A DNA stretch of 9,280 nt, taken from NCBI GenBank assembly GCA_031254155.1, contig JAIRVA010000305.1, forward strand, positions 1 to 9,280, in the 5' to 3' direction. The DNA comes from Propionibacteriaceae bacterium. GTDB taxonomy: Bacteria; Actinomycetota; Actinomycetes; Propionibacteriales; Propionibacteriaceae. The notes beneath the pieces were generated by a model. That model did not search any database and was not told the DNA's origin. It saw nothing but the letters and a program-made list of their open reading frames with translations. This document shows positions 1-6,438 of the stretch, piece by piece (the stretch's first letter is position 1; each line of letters starts with the position of its first letter). Both the position numbers and the translations under genes were made by a program.

Positions 1-440
1 TGACGCTGTCGATCTTTGACCGCCTGGCCCGGTTCGGCTTCCTCAACAACGCGGCGGAGTTGGCCGAGACCACCACCCAGATCACCCAGCTCGGCATCCG
101 CCCGTCCGACCCCGCCCGGGCGGCGCGGACCCTGTCCGGTGGCAACCAGCAGAAGATCCTGCTGGGCCGGTGGCTTGCCCACGGGGCCACCATCCTCATT
201 CTCGACGAGCCGACGCGCGGTGTTGACGTCGGCGCCCGTGCCGAGATGTACGACCTCATCCGGCGGCTGGCCGACTCCGGTGTCGCCATGCTGCTCGTCA
301 GTTCCGAGCTGGAGGAGGTCATCGGCCTCTCCGACCGGGTTCTCGTGGTGGCCGACGGCCGGATCGTCCACGACACCCCGGCCACCGCCATCGACGAACA
401 CACCATTCTCGACCTCATCATGGAAAGAAGCCTGACATGA
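1..440 (+). CDS. Ribose-type sugar ABC transporter ATP-binding protein, C-terminal part (truncated by window edge)
   Basis: The reading frame is open from base 3 to the TGA at 438-440, so this is the 3' end of a longer gene. It encodes the last ~145 residues of a cytoplasmic ATPase that powers sugar import. Visible in order are the ABC signature LSGGNQQK, Walker B with the catalytic Glu (ILILDEPTRG), the D-loop region GVDVGAR, and VSSELEEVIGLSDRVLV, where the usual switch His is Ser. The LSGGNQQK form and the Ser-for-His switch are characteristic of the second nucleotide-binding domain of RbsA/MglA/XylG-type double ATPases, so the missing part should hold the first ABC domain. A TTG at 60 could be read as a start, but the protein clearly continues upstream of it. 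The stop overlaps the permease start (ATGA, 437-440), indicating translational coupling. The substrate cannot be read from an ATPase. Confidence 0.95.
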   Translation, partial: TLSIFDRLARFGFLNNAAELAETTTQITQLGIRPSDPARAARTLSGGNQQKILLGRWLAHGATILILDEPTRGVDVGARAEMYDLIRRLADSGVAMLLVSSELEEVIGLSDRVLVVADGRIVHDTPATAIDEHTILDLIMERSLT

Positions 441-1447
441 CCGAGCCCACCGTCGCGCCCACCGCCGAGTCCGCCGTCGCCCGCTCCGGACGCCGTCTGC
501 CGGGCGGCGTCACCCGTAACCTCGGCCTCGTCATCGCGCTCGTCCTGATCTGTCTCGTCGGTTTCATCACCGCGGGGGGACGCTTCGCCAGCGTCGACAA
601 CATGATGACCATCCTGCGTCTCGCGGCCATCGTCGGCGTCGTCTCCATCGGGCAGACCTTCGTCATCACCGCCGGCGGTATCGACTTGTCGGTCGGCTCA
701 ATGCTCGGCCTCGCCACGGTGTGGGCGACGACCGGTGCCAACCAGTATTACGCCAACCAGACCACGTGGCTGCTGATGGTCGCGGTGGCGCTGGTGGTCG
801 GCGTGGCCGGCGGGCTGCTCAACGGGATCATGGTGGCCTACGGCAAGATCGCGCCTTTCATGGCGACGCTGGCGATGATGGTGGCCGCCAAGGGGTTGGC
901 CGAGTGGATCGCCAACCGGCAGACCCAGATCGTCAAGGTCCGGGGTTTTGAGACGTTCTTCTCCGCCAACCCGTTGGGGATCCCGATGCTGGTGTGGATC
1001 TTCGCGGTTGTCGCCGCGGCCGGGTGGGTGGTGTACAACCGGACGACCTTCGGGCGCCGGACCGTCGCCATCGGCGGCAACCTGGAGGCGAGCCGGTTGG
1101 CCGGGATCAAGACCAACCGGCACCTCGTGCTGTTGTACGCGCTGTGCGGGCTCACGGTCGGCATCGCGGCCGTGATGATGATGGGCCGGACGATGGCGGG
1201 TACCTCGACCCACGGCACGTTGTACGAGATGGACTCCATCGCGGCGGTCGTCGTCGGCGGGACGTTGTTGACGGGTGGCCGCGGCACGATCTTCGGCACG
1301 GTCATCGGCGTCCTCATTTTCACCACCTTGACCAACATCTTCACCCAGAACAATCTCCCCACGTCGGTCCAGGAGATCACCAAGGGGATCATCATCGTCG
1401 GCGCAGTGCTCCTGCAACTGCGCATCGCCCAGCGGGCGAAAGCCTAA
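437..1447 (+). CDS. Ribose-type sugar ABC transporter permease (RbsC/BPD_transp_2 family)
   Basis: This 336-residue integral membrane protein forms the translocation channel of a CUT2-class sugar importer. A ~26-residue polar N-terminal tail (rich in Arg, Pro, Thr) is followed by about eight to ten hydrophobic segments. Diagnostic motifs of the RbsC family are present: GGIDLSVGSM at residues 80-89 after a hydrophobic stretch, and GGTLLTGGRGT at about 274-284, followed by GTVIGVLIFTTLTNIF. Length is normal for the family. The start codon lies within the ATGA overlap with the ATPase gene, and the binding-protein gene follows after 21 bases, so the three are one transcription unit. In this family the permease works as a homodimer with the double ATPase; I see nothing missing or broken. 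Substrate specificity is not predictable from this subunit. Confidence 0.96.
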   Translation: MTEPTVAPTAESAVARSGRRLPGGVTRNLGLVIALVLICLVGFITAGGRFASVDNMMTILRLAAIVGVVSIGQTFVITAGGIDLSVGSMLGLATVWATTGANQYYANQTTWLLMVAVALVVGVAGGLLNGIMVAYGKIAPFMATLAMMVAAKGLAEWIANRQTQIVKVRGFETFFSANPLGIPMLVWIFAVVAAAGWVVYNRTTFGRRTVAIGGNLEASRLAGIKTNRHLVLLYALCGLTVGIAAVMMMGRTMAGTSTHGTLYEMDSIAAVVVGGTLLTGGRGTIFGTVIGVLIFTTLTNIFTQNNLPTSVQEITKGIIIVGAVLLQLRIAQRAKA

Positions 1448-1468
1448 TCACACCAACGAGAGGAAGAA

Positions 1469-2527
1469 ATGTCACTTACCACCGCGGCTCGCCGCATCAC
1501 CATCGGCGGGGCCCTCGTGGCCCTCGCCATCTCCCTGGCCGGCTGTACGGGCGCGGCCCCGACGGACGCGACCTCGACGACCGCGTCCACCGTGGCGGCG
1601 GCACCCCCCGCCGGCGGGAACGACGCGACGGGCACCAAGGTCGTCATCGGCTTCTCCGCCCCCGCCGCGGACCACGGCTGGATGGGTGCCATCAGCAAGG
1701 CCGCGGCCGCCGAGGCGGCCAAGTACCCTGATGTCGAGCTGAAGGTCGCGGAGGGTACGAACGACGTCAACCTGCAGATCAGCCAGGTCGAGACGTTCAT
1801 CAACGACAAGGTCGACGCGATCGTCATCCTGCCGTACGACGGCGCCGCGCTCACCCCGGTCGCCCTCCAGGCCATGAAGGCCGGTATCCCGGTGATCAAC
1901 ATCGACCGCGAGTTCGACTCGCCCTTCGCCGCCCGGACGACTGTCCTCGGCGACAACTACGGGATGGGGATGTCCGCCGGGATGTACATCTGCGGACAAC
2001 TCGGTGGCAAGTCCGACTCGGTCATCGCTGAGATCGCCGGCATCGACAACCTGCCGCTGACCAAGGACCGCTCGGATGGTTTCGCCAAGGCCCTTAGCGA
2101 CTGCGGGCTGAAGGTCTCGAACCGCGTGGCCGCGGACTTCACCGTCCAGGGTGGCGAGCAAGCGGCCTCCAACCTGCTGCAGGCGGCGAGCCACATCGAC
2201 GCGATCTGGAACCATGACGACGACCAGGGGGTCGGCGTGATGCAGGCGATCAAGAACTCCGGCCGCAACGAGTTCTTCATGGTCGGCGGCGCCGGTTCGG
2301 CCAACGTCATGCGCGACATCCAGGCGGACAACACCGTCCTCAAGGCGACGGTCGTCTACCCCTCCACCCAGGCCGCGGACGGCATCCGGATGGCCCGGCT
2401 GTTGGTCCAGAAGAAGGCCCTGTCCGATCTCATCGAGGTCGAGGTCCCGCGCAAGATCATCTTGTACACCCCCGCGGTGACCAAGGACAACGTCGCGCAG
2501 TACCTGCCCACGGCTTTCGAGTCCTGA
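1469..2527 (+). CDS. Sugar ABC transporter substrate-binding lipoprotein (RbsB-like, Peripla_BP_4)
   Basis: This 352-residue extracytoplasmic binding protein captures the sugar for the RbsA/RbsC-type importer encoded just upstream. Residues 1-25 are a lipoprotein signal peptide (RR at 8-9, hydrophobic core, lipobox LAGC with Cys26), followed by a Thr/Ala/Pro-rich linker to about residue 55 and then two periplasmic-binding lobes starting at TKVVIGFSAP. Likely ligand contacts are the DHGW segment, NIDRE (Arg147) and NHDDDQG (248-254), all at the positions where ribose/polyol binders of this fold hold their ligand. These fit a small sugar, sugar alcohol or inositol, but do not discriminate among them. 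The ATG at 1469 is preceded by GAGAGGAAG (1458-1466), a good ribosome-binding site. The next gene starts only 19 bases after the stop, so the catabolic genes are probably co-transcribed. Confidence 0.95.
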   Translation: MSLTTAARRITIGGALVALAISLAGCTGAAPTDATSTTASTVAAAPPAGGNDATGTKVVIGFSAPAADHGWMGAISKAAAAEAAKYPDVELKVAEGTNDVNLQISQVETFINDKVDAIVILPYDGAALTPVALQAMKAGIPVINIDREFDSPFAARTTVLGDNYGMGMSAGMYICGQLGGKSDSVIAEIAGIDNLPLTKDRSDGFAKALSDCGLKVSNRVAADFTVQGGEQAASNLLQAASHIDAIWNHDDDQGVGVMQAIKNSGRNEFFMVGGAGSANVMRDIQADNTVLKATVVYPSTQAADGIRMARLLVQKKALSDLIEVEVPRKIILYTPAVTKDNVAQYLPTAFES

Positions 2528-2536
2528 AGAAAGTTT

Positions 2537-2541
2537 GGGGG
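2537..2541 (+). promoter_or_regulatory. Ribosome-binding site deciding the oxidoreductase start
   Basis: A run of five G lies five bases before ATG 2547, whereas the in-frame TTG at 2535 has only a weaker GAAGAAAG purine run very close to it. This supports ATG 2547 as the start. Confidence 0.55.
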
Positions 2542-2546
2542 ACATC

Positions 2547-3716
2547 ATGTCTGACAAGCCACGTCTCAACGTCGGCCTGGTGGGCTACGCCTTCATGGGC
2601 AAGGCCCACTCAGAGGGCTGGCGGACTGCGCCGGTCTTCTTCGACCTGCCGTACCGGGTCGGTCTGACCGCGGTGTGCGGCCGCGATGGCGTCCGGGCCG
2701 CCCAGGCGGCGAGCCAGTTCGGCTGGGCGAGCTGGGAGACCGACTGGCGCGCCCTCATCGCCCGCGACGATGTCGACCTGATCGATATCTGTACCCCCGG
2801 CGACTCTCACGCCGAGATCGCCATCGCCGCCCTCGCGGCCGGCAAGCACGTCCTCTGCGAGAAGCCGCTCGCCAACACGGTCGCCGAAGCCGAAGCCATG
2901 GCCGAGGCGGCGGCGGAGGCGGCCAAGCGGGGTGTCTACGCCATGGTGGGTTTCACCAACCGGCGGGTCCCGGCCATCGCGCTGGCCCGGCGGATGATTG
3001 AGGCGGGGCGTCTCGGAGCGATCCGCCAGGTGCGGGCCGCGTACCAGCAGGACTGGCTCGTCGACCCCGGCGTACCGCTGGCCTGGCGGTTGCAGAAGGA
3101 CCGGGCCGGGTCGGGCGCGCTGGGTGACATCGGGGCCCACATCGTCGACCTAGCCCAGTTCCTCGTCGGGGACGACCTTACGGCCGTGTCGGGGACCGTG
3201 GAGACCTTCATCGCGTCCCGCCCCCTGCAGGCCGGTGGCGGCGGGCTCGCCGGGACCGCGGGCGAAGGCTTCGGGGAGGTGACGGTGGACGACGCGGCCT
3301 GGTTCCTGGGCCGGTTCGGCTCCGGCGCCATGGCCTCGTTCGAGGCCACCCGCTACGCCACCGGGCGCAAGAACGCGCTCAGCATCGAGGTGAGCGGCTC
3401 CGAGGGTGCCCTGATCTGGAACCTGGAGGAGCTCAACGTCCTGCACTTCTACGACAACCGGCTCCCCGCCGTGGAGGCGGGCTTCGCCCGGATCCTCGCC
3501 ACCGAGGCCGACACGCCGTACTACGCGGCCTGGTGGCCGGCCGGGCACACCATCGGCTGGGAGCACGGCTTCACCCACCAGGTGCTTGACCTTGTCACGG
3601 CCATCGCCGCCGGGGTACAACCCCGCCCCTCCTTCACGGACGGGCTTCAGGTCCAGCGCGTGCTGGATGCCGTCGAGCGGTCGTCGGCCGCCTCGACGGC
3701 CTGGGTCCAGGTCTAA
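2547..3716 (+). CDS. Gfo/Idh/MocA-family NAD(P)-dependent oxidoreductase (inositol/sugar dehydrogenase-like)
   Basis: This 389-residue cytoplasmic enzyme likely oxidises a hydroxyl of the imported sugar or cyclitol to a ketone using NAD(P)+. The N-terminal Rossmann domain has the dinucleotide loop VGLVGYAFMGKAHS, then DLIDICTPGDSHAE and the family hallmark CEKPLANT (Glu105-Lys106-Pro107). The C-terminal domain contains GDIGAHIVDLAQFL, giving Asp194 and His198; Lys106 with this Asp-x3-His spacing matches the catalytic set known in inositol dehydrogenases, so the enzyme looks active. A TTG at 2535 is in frame, but ATG 2547 is preferred because GGGGG (2537-2541) sits five bases before it and the family usually begins shortly before the Rossmann strand. 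Length is normal. It is 19 bases downstream of the binding-protein gene, tying it to the transporter. Exact substrate (myo-inositol, another inositol, a hexose or glycoside) is unresolved. Confidence 0.93.
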   Translation: MSDKPRLNVGLVGYAFMGKAHSEGWRTAPVFFDLPYRVGLTAVCGRDGVRAAQAASQFGWASWETDWRALIARDDVDLIDICTPGDSHAEIAIAALAAGKHVLCEKPLANTVAEAEAMAEAAAEAAKRGVYAMVGFTNRRVPAIALARRMIEAGRLGAIRQVRAAYQQDWLVDPGVPLAWRLQKDRAGSGALGDIGAHIVDLAQFLVGDDLTAVSGTVETFIASRPLQAGGGGLAGTAGEGFGEVTVDDAAWFLGRFGSGAMASFEATRYATGRKNALSIEVSGSEGALIWNLEELNVLHFYDNRLPAVEAGFARILATEADTPYYAAWWPAGHTIGWEHGFTHQVLDLVTAIAAGVQPRPSFTDGLQVQRVLDAVERSSAASTAWVQV

Positions 3717-3767
3717 GGAACCACTGATCTACCATGTGCCGCCATCCGAACGCCCGGACGGGCAATC

Positions 3768-3825
3768 TACGCCCACTCCATGGCGCGATGGACGCCCAGT
3801 CCATGTACGCCACGGAGTGGACGTA
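3768..3825. repeat. Large nested palindrome (58 bases) with an embedded 23-base-period direct repeat
   Basis: The outer arms TACGcCCACTCCaTGGCG (3768-3785) and CGCCAcGGAGTGGaCGTA (3808-3825) pair over 18 positions with two mismatches. Inside them ATGGAC (3788-3793) and GTCCAT (3799-3804) form a perfect six-base stem with the five-base loop GCCCA. The left half also contains a direct repeat, ACGCCCACTCCATG (3769-3782) and ACGCCCAGTCCATG (3792-3805), differing at one of 14 bases and offset by 23. There is no T-run after the hairpin, so it is not a standard intrinsic terminator. As RNA it would form a strong hairpin that could pause transcription or protect the upstream transcript; as DNA it could be a repressor site. 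Confidence 0.75.
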
Positions 3826-3890
3826 TCTCCTCCCGCCTGACGCTCGGCTGACGGCACAGCGTGGATCAGTGCTTCCCTGATACAACACAC

Positions 3891-3898
3891 AAGAAAGG
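3891..3898 (+). promoter_or_regulatory. Ribosome-binding site deciding the isomerase start
   Basis: AAGAAAGG ends six bases before ATG 3905 but directly abuts the in-frame ATG 3899. Normal spacing therefore favours 3905 as the start codon. Confidence 0.6.
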
Positions 3899-3904
3899 AT
3901 GATC

Positions 3905-4903
3905 ATGACACGACCGGTTTCTCTCTTCACGGGCCAATGGGCCGATCTGCCGTTCGAGGAGGTGGCGAAGCTGGCGTCCGGCTGGGGGTACGACGGGCTG
4001 GAGATCGCCTGCTGGGGCGACCACCTCGACGTGTGGCGCGGTGCGACCGACGATGACTACATCGCCGACCGCCTCGCCATTCTGGAGCGCTACCACCTCA
4101 AGGCGGTCGCCATCTCGAACCACCTGACGGGCCAGGCGGTCTGCGACGATCCGATTGACGAGCGCCACCACGACATGCTGTTCCCGCGCGTCTGGGGCGA
4201 CGGCGACCCGGAGGGGGTACGCCAGCGGGCGGCGGAGGCCATGATAGCGACCGCCCGGACCGCCGCCCGGCTCGGTGTGAAGACCGTCGTCGGCTTCACC
4301 GGTTCGGCGATCTGGAAGTACGTGGCCATGTTCCCGCCCGTCCGCGAAGACCTGATCGAGGCGGGCTGGGCGGACTTCGCCCGCCGGTGGAACCCGATCC
4401 TCGACGTCTTCGCCGAAGTCGGGGTCCGGTTCGCCGCCGAGGTCCACCCGTCCGAGCTGGCGTACGACTACTGGACGGCCAAGAAGATGCTGGCAGTGAT
4501 CGACCGGGACGAGTTGGGCATCAACTGGGATCCCTCCCACATGGTGTGGCAGGACATCGACCCGGCCGGTCTGCTCTACGACTTCGCGGGGAAGATCTAC
4601 CACGTCCACGCCAAGGACTCGAAGAAGAACTTCAACGGCCGGGGCGGCCGGCTCGGTTCGCACCTGCCGTGGGCCGATCCCCGCCGCGGCTGGGACTTCG
4701 TGTCCGTCGGCCACGGCGATGTACCGTGGGAGACCTGCTTCCGTGTTCTTAACGCGATCGGGTACGACGGTCCGATCTCGGTGGAGTGGGAGGACGCGGG
4801 GATGGACCGCCTGCGCGGGGCACCAGAGGCCCTGGAGTTCGTCCGGTCGCGTCTCTGGAGCCCGCCAGCCGCCGCCTTCGACGCCGCGTTCGCGTCGAAG
4901 TAA
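3905..4903 (+). CDS. TIM-barrel sugar isomerase/epimerase (xylose isomerase-like, AP endonuclease 2 family)
   Basis: This 332-residue cytoplasmic enzyme belongs to the xylose-isomerase-like TIM-barrel family, whose members isomerise, epimerise or dehydrate keto sugars and cyclitols using a divalent metal. Four expected metal ligands on successive barrel strands are visible: Glu179 in AAEVHP, Asp209 in NWDPSHM (with His212), His235 in HVHAKD, and Glu294 in SVEWED. The barrel begins with VSLFTGQWADLPFEEVA, and GVKTVVGFTGS is a mid-barrel strand. Length is on the long side, with an insertion carrying WDP-like aromatic residues after His235 (about 239-265). ATG 3905 is preferred to 3899 from ribosome-binding-site spacing. 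It follows the dehydrogenase gene in the same direction after a 188-base gap containing a large palindrome, and would act on the keto product of that enzyme. Related TIM barrels also serve as subunits in 3-keto-glycoside cleavage, so the precise reaction is open. Confidence 0.9.
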   Translation: MTRPVSLFTGQWADLPFEEVAKLASGWGYDGLEIACWGDHLDVWRGATDDDYIADRLAILERYHLKAVAISNHLTGQAVCDDPIDERHHDMLFPRVWGDGDPEGVRQRAAEAMIATARTAARLGVKTVVGFTGSAIWKYVAMFPPVREDLIEAGWADFARRWNPILDVFAEVGVRFAAEVHPSELAYDYWTAKKMLAVIDRDELGINWDPSHMVWQDIDPAGLLYDFAGKIYHVHAKDSKKNFNGRGGRLGSHLPWADPRRGWDFVSVGHGDVPWETCFRVLNAIGYDGPISVEWEDAGMDRLRGAPEALEFVRSRLWSPPAAAFDAAFASK

Positions 4904-4914
4904 GGGGAGGGACG

Positions 4915-4965
4915 TCTCACCCGTGGTGATTTCGGACCCACCGTCCGGGACTGCCGCGGGTGAGA
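4915..4965. terminator. Nested hairpin between convergent genes, possible bidirectional terminator
   Basis: TCTCACCCG (4915-4923) pairs perfectly with CGGGTGAGA (4957-4965), and CGGAC (4933-4937) with GTCCG (4943-4947) forms an inner stem around CCACC. It fills the short space between the isomerase stop (4903) and the end of the oppositely oriented ATPase gene (4987), which is where a shared terminator is expected. There is no T-run on either side, so any intrinsic termination would be of the U-tract-poor type described in actinobacteria; this role is inferred. Confidence 0.5.
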
Positions 4966-4986
4966 TGCCGTTGTGTGACCGTTAGG

Positions 4987-6291
4987 CTAGCTGCGAGTCT
5001 GGAGGGTGCCGACCGGGCCGGCTGATCCCCAGATCGACGAGATGGGGGTGGCGACGATGTTCGGGGCGAGGGTGTACGACTTCGGACCGGCGTGAAGGAC
5101 GACTCCGCCGACGAAGCGGTCACCCAGCTTCTCCGATAGCCAGGCGAGGTGACGCGCATCGCCCGGAGTCGGCGCGCCGGTGGCCTTGATCTCAAGGCCG
5201 ATGATCCGTCGTCCCGGTAGCTCGAGAATGAGGTCGACTTCGTGGCGGCCATCTTTGTCTCGAAGGTGGAGCATCGTGGCCGGCCGGGCGCTGAGTGCCA
5301 GTTCGGGCCGAAGTTGGGCGGCGACGAACGTGTCCAACAGCGCGCCTAGGATCTGAGGATTGTGGCTGGCCTCCTCGGTGGTCGCGCCCACGACGTGGAG
5401 GAAGAGCGCGGTGTCAAGGACGTACCGTTTCGGCAGGGCGGCGAGGCGCTCCAGGCGGTCTGAACGCCAGGCGGGGACCCGCTCGGAGAAGAACACCGAC
5501 TCTAGGAGATCCTCGTACACCGCGGCCGTATTCTTGGCGATCCCGCAGGCATCGCGGAGAGTGGCTTGGTCGACGATCCGGGAAGAGTTCAGCGCGATGG
5601 CGGTCACGAAAGCACTGAACTTGCGCGGATCCGGGTCGGACCCGGCGAGCAACACATCATTGGTCAGAAGCTCCTGCAGGTAGCCTTCCAGCCACCGCGC
5701 CCGCGTGTCGGCTGCCGGACGGCGCAAGACCAGGTCGGGGAACCCCCCACCGGCGGCGGCCTCGACATAGTCGAAAACGGTCCACGGCGAGTCCGGCGAG
5801 TCAGCCAGGGACAGCGGATCCTGGGCCAGAGTGGTGGTGAACAACGGCCCGGTGGTGCGGAGGATCTCCCGCTGGGTGAGTCCGAAGACCGGTTGCCGAA
5901 CGATGCGCCCGGTCGCAGGCCAGGTGTACTCCGTCGTCGTCCGGACGCTCCCGGTGAGCAGGAACTGCCCCGCCGCCGGGTTCTGGTCGATGAGGCGCTT
6001 CACCGCGCCGAGGATGCCCGGTACCTCGTGCCATTCGTCCAGCAGTGCGGGTTGGCGGAGGCGGGCCAAGGCGGCGTCGGGGTCGATGCGGTACGCGGCC
6101 GCTTCGCTGGCGCGGTCCAGACGAGCGATACTCGACGTGATCTGGGCCGCCGAGGTGGTCTTGCCAGTGCCACGCGGCCCGGTCAGGCTGACGGCGGGCA
6201 GAGTCTGCAGGATCCTGGGCAGGACCTCGTCCACCAGACGAGGTACGTACCCCGGTCCATTGCCACCTGCGGGTGTGATCACGCCGTTCAT
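4987..6291 (-). CDS. DUF4143-type AAA ATPase with PD-(D/E)xK-like C-terminus, function unknown
   Basis: This is a 434-residue cytoplasmic protein of the common but poorly understood family of ATPases with a DUF4143 domain. The N-terminal AAA domain shows Walker A GPRGTGKTT (38-46), Walker B LLDEWHEVP (Asp85-Glu86) and a FLLTGSVR sensor segment (110-117), followed by the VFGLTQREI segment. The DUF4143 region covers roughly 210-420. It ends with EVDLILELPG and LEIKAT, giving Asp353 and Glu367-x-Lys369, the pattern of a restriction-endonuclease-like fold; all three positions are intact. The ATG at 6291 is directly abutted by GGTAGG, so the GTG at 6282 (residue 4) may be the real start. The gene stands alone, opposite to its neighbours, with repeats just upstream, and reads as an acquired accessory gene. 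No cellular role is established for most relatives, and none is claimed here. Confidence 0.88.
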   Translation of the reverse strand: MNGVITPAGGNGPGYVPRLVDEVLPRILQTLPAVSLTGPRGTGKTTSAAQITSSIARLDRASEAAAYRIDPDAALARLRQPALLDEWHEVPGILGAVKRLIDQNPAAGQFLLTGSVRTTTEYTWPATGRIVRQPVFGLTQREILRTTGPLFTTTLAQDPLSLADSPDSPWTVFDYVEAAAGGGFPDLVLRRPAADTRARWLEGYLQELLTNDVLLAGSDPDPRKFSAFVTAIALNSSRIVDQATLRDACGIAKNTAAVYEDLLESVFFSERVPAWRSDRLERLAALPKRYVLDTALFLHVVGATTEEASHNPQILGALLDTFVAAQLRPELALSARPATMLHLRDKDGRHEVDLILELPGRRIIGLEIKATGAPTPGDARHLAWLSEKLGDRFVGGVVLHAGPKSYTLAPNIVATPISSIWGSAGPVGTLQTRS

Positions 6292-6298
6292 CCTACCA

Positions 6299-6360
6299 TT
6301 GACCCTCTAGCCCGTTAGTCGTTGACCCTCTAGCCCGCGTTTCATTGACCCGTCAGCGCA
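6299..6360. repeat. Three direct repeats at a 23-base period upstream of the DUF4143 ATPase
   Basis: TTGACCCTCTAGCCCG occurs perfectly at 6299-6314 and 6322-6337. A third, degenerate copy TTGACCCGTCAGCGCA at 6345-6360 matches at 11 of 16 positions, including the first seven. The spacing is 23 bases both times. The array starts eight bases upstream of the ATPase start codon and lies in the divergent gap before the lipoprotein gene. Read on the - strand it gives repeated GAGGGTCAA. It may be a cooperative operator array, or a remnant of the multiple terminal repeats found at ends of IS21-family elements; no transposase is present. Confidence 0.8.
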
Positions 6361-6422
6361 GTTCGTCGGCCATGTCGTCGCGGACGCCGGTTGTTTGCGG
6401 GGTGTACGATCAGAGGCAGGGT

Positions 6423-6430
6423 GAGAGAGG
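6423..6430 (+). promoter_or_regulatory. Ribosome-binding site deciding the lipoprotein start
   Basis: GAGAGAGG lies eight bases before ATG 6439. An in-frame TTG at 6391 would add 16 polar residues in front of the signal peptide, so ATG 6439 is preferred. Confidence 0.65.
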
Positions 6431-6438
6431 GTACGGCG

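Larger units (their letters stand above)
3717..3904. other. Intergenic gap between oxidoreductase and isomerase genes
   Basis: This 188-base stretch interrupts an otherwise tightly packed operon. Its central part is the nested palindrome at 3768-3825. Nearer the isomerase start is a short inverted repeat, ATCAG (3865-3869) with CTGAT (3877-3881), seven bases apart, followed by the ribosome-binding site. I could not find a convincing -35/-10 pair, although TACAAC at 3881-3886 is a weak -10 candidate. The gap could hold a second promoter, a processing or attenuation structure, or an operator. Confidence 0.5.

Noticed and set aside
698..1417. 239-residue - strand open frame rich in Asp, His and Arg
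   Set aside because: It is a shadow of the permease gene; low-complexity composition and no motif.
1472..2569. 365-residue open frame on the - strand opposite the binding-protein gene
   Set aside because: Its composition (Arg/Gly/Asp/Val runs with no domain) is that of an antisense shadow in high-GC DNA, while the + strand encodes a clear RbsB-like protein.
3734..3880. 48-codon + strand open frame (ATG 3734) spanning the palindrome, a possible leader peptide
   Set aside because: The nearest AGGAA is about 13 bases from the ATG, too far, and the peptide has no regulatory codon run or conserved look; chance is the simpler explanation.
5566..6318. 250-residue + strand open frame opposite the ATPase gene
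   Set aside because: No recognisable motif and biased composition; the - strand has intact Walker and DUF4143 features.
6299..6360. Possible CRISPR array
   Set aside because: Only three copies with seven-base gaps and a degenerate third unit; no spacers of suitable length and no cas genes.
6292..6438. Firm promoter for the lipoprotein gene
   Set aside because: TACGAT at 6405-6410 could be a -10 box, but no acceptable -35 is found 16-18 bases upstream, so it is not listed.
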